Source: Candidatus Parcubacteria bacterium
GTDB lineage: Bacteria > Patescibacteriota > Minisyncoccia > Phycocordibacterales > SBAW01
Length of the DNA stretch: 5,909 nucleotides
Assembly (NCBI GenBank): GCA_019661855.1
Contig: JAIFWM010000043.1
Location: 2,029-7,937, forward strand
Direction: 5' to 3'
Of the stretch, positions 5,524 through 5,909 are shown piece after piece. How positions within the stretch are numbered: position 1 is the stretch's first letter; the number at the start of each line of letters is the position of its first letter. The notes under the pieces were generated by a model that worked only from the letters and a program-made list of their open reading frames with translations, was not told where the DNA came from and did no database searches. A program made the position numbers and the translations under genes.

Positions 5524-5909
5524 TGGTGAGATTCAACACAGTTCCGGTAGCTAAACCAGCTGTACTGCTTGCTATTGCGCAGTAGAAGTAAGTAGTAGAT
5601 GAAGCAAGACCTCCGATCGTTCTTGCAAAGAATACTGTTGTTATACCCGAGCCCAAAGAAACGGTGCTTGTTTTTGTACCAAATGAATCGCTACAAGTGC
5701 CTGGGTCTGTGGTTGTTGCATAACGGAACCACCCTGTAGTTGCAGTTCCATTTGGATTAGCGTTTGCAGGCAATGAAGCGCTCGTAGTTGCGGTACTGGT
5801 AGCGGTCAAAGTTGTTACCGTTGGTGCAGCAGGCGGAGGTGTAGTTGTGAAGTTTTGAATGCTACCAAAACTCGTTCCGCTCGTGCTGCTTGCTATTGCG
5901 CAGTAATAG
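5513..5909 (-). CDS. Fn3-like repeat surface protein, C-terminal fragment (runs off window)
   Basis: The minus-strand frame is open from the window edge to TAA at 5515-5513 and gives the last 131 residues. They are very rich in Thr, Ser, Ala and Gly. They hold one full repeat of about 107 residues (from 'AAPTVTTLTATSTATTSASL' to 'LNLTTTP') and the end of the previous one ('YYCAIASSTSGTSF...FTTTPPP'). The pattern of strands and the 'Y.YCAIASS..G...G' motif near the repeat end resemble fibronectin type III-like domains of CPR secreted proteins. Each repeat carries Cys in 'YCAIASS', and the full one has a second in 'GTCSDSFG', so a disulfide per domain is plausible, implying an extracytoplasmic location. 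The chain ends directly after the last repeat, with no membrane anchor, sorting signal or other terminal domain. An internal ATG at 5809 is not a real start. The N-terminus lies beyond position 5909. The function is probably adhesion or cell-surface display; that is inferred. Confidence 0.8.
   Translation of the reverse strand, partial: YYCAIASSTSGTSFGSIQNFTTTPPPAAPTVTTLTATSTATTSASLPANANPNGTATTGWFRYATTTDPGTCSDSFGTKTSTVSLGSGITTVFFARTIGGLASSTTYFYCAIASSTAGLATGTVLNLTTTP
5517..5905. repeat. 321-bp tandem repeat period within the Fn3-like gene
   Basis: The 20-bp sequence at 5565-5584 (CTGCTTGCTATTGCGCAGTA) recurs exactly at 5886-5905, a period of 321 bp or 107 codons. Weaker identity at the same offset extends left to 5517 (GGTGTAGT at 5517-5524 and 5838-5845). 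To the left of 5517, inside the exonuclease gene, the match stops. This marks a coding tandem repeat whose last copy ends at the gene junction. Confidence 0.75.

Noticed and set aside
1..5909. Mobile element, CRISPR, toxin-antitoxin or defence system
   Set aside because: No transposase, integrase, direct-repeat array, terminal inverted repeats or antitoxin-like pair could be found; every stretch is accounted for by the listed genes or gaps under 80 bp.

Overview
This 5.9 kb window looks like a chromosomal segment of an uncultivated ultra-small bacterium of the Patescibacteria (Candidate Phyla Radiation), probably a Parcubacteria-type lineage. The reasons are very tight gene packing, almost no Shine-Dalgarno sequences, short divergent intergenic gaps, a Thr/Ser/Ala-rich surface protein built of ~107-residue Fn3-like repeats, and a small coiled-coil protein and a PGPGW/DUF454-like membrane protein of kinds I associate with that group. 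The lineage is inferred from style and recall, not from a tree. The standard code fits: there is no in-frame TGA in any gene, and TGA ends one gene.

Layout, left to right. On the minus strand, 1-514 is the N-terminal half of a CorA-type Mg2+/Co2+ transporter, cut by the window edge. It is divergent, across a 50-bp AT-rich promoter gap, from a complete S41 carboxyl-terminal processing protease (565-1785, plus). After a 78-bp gap with its own promoter comes a plus-strand cluster: an 88-aa coiled-coil protein of unknown function (1864-2130), ribosomal protein L9 (2141-2584) and the ribosome-associated GTPase TypA/BipA (2584-4374; TAATG overlap with L9). Ribosomal protein L27 (4377-4649, minus) converges on typA with 2 bp between the stops. 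L27 is divergent from a two-gene plus-strand unit: an 82-aa membrane protein (4676-4924) and a DEDDh-type 3'-5' exonuclease-like protein (4921-5523; ATGA overlap). The last 397 bp are the C-terminal end of a minus-strand secreted repeat protein, whose stop lies inside the exonuclease gene.

Functional reading: the middle of the window is translation-related (L9, TypA, L27) and the flanks are envelope-related (CorA, protease, small membrane protein, Fn3-repeat surface protein). I see no mobile element, CRISPR array, RNA gene, toxin-antitoxin or defence locus, and no convincing new multi-gene system.

The most informative signals are subtler. An extended -10 promoter motif sits only 7-8 bases upstream of the ATG of three genes, and a -10-like box sits at the same distance before a fourth, which suggests leaderless mRNAs. 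The L27/membrane-protein divergent promoters overlap and are arranged symmetrically. The exonuclease has Gly where the Exo III Asp is expected. The exonuclease and the Fn3-repeat gene overlap at a junction where the internal DNA repeat begins.
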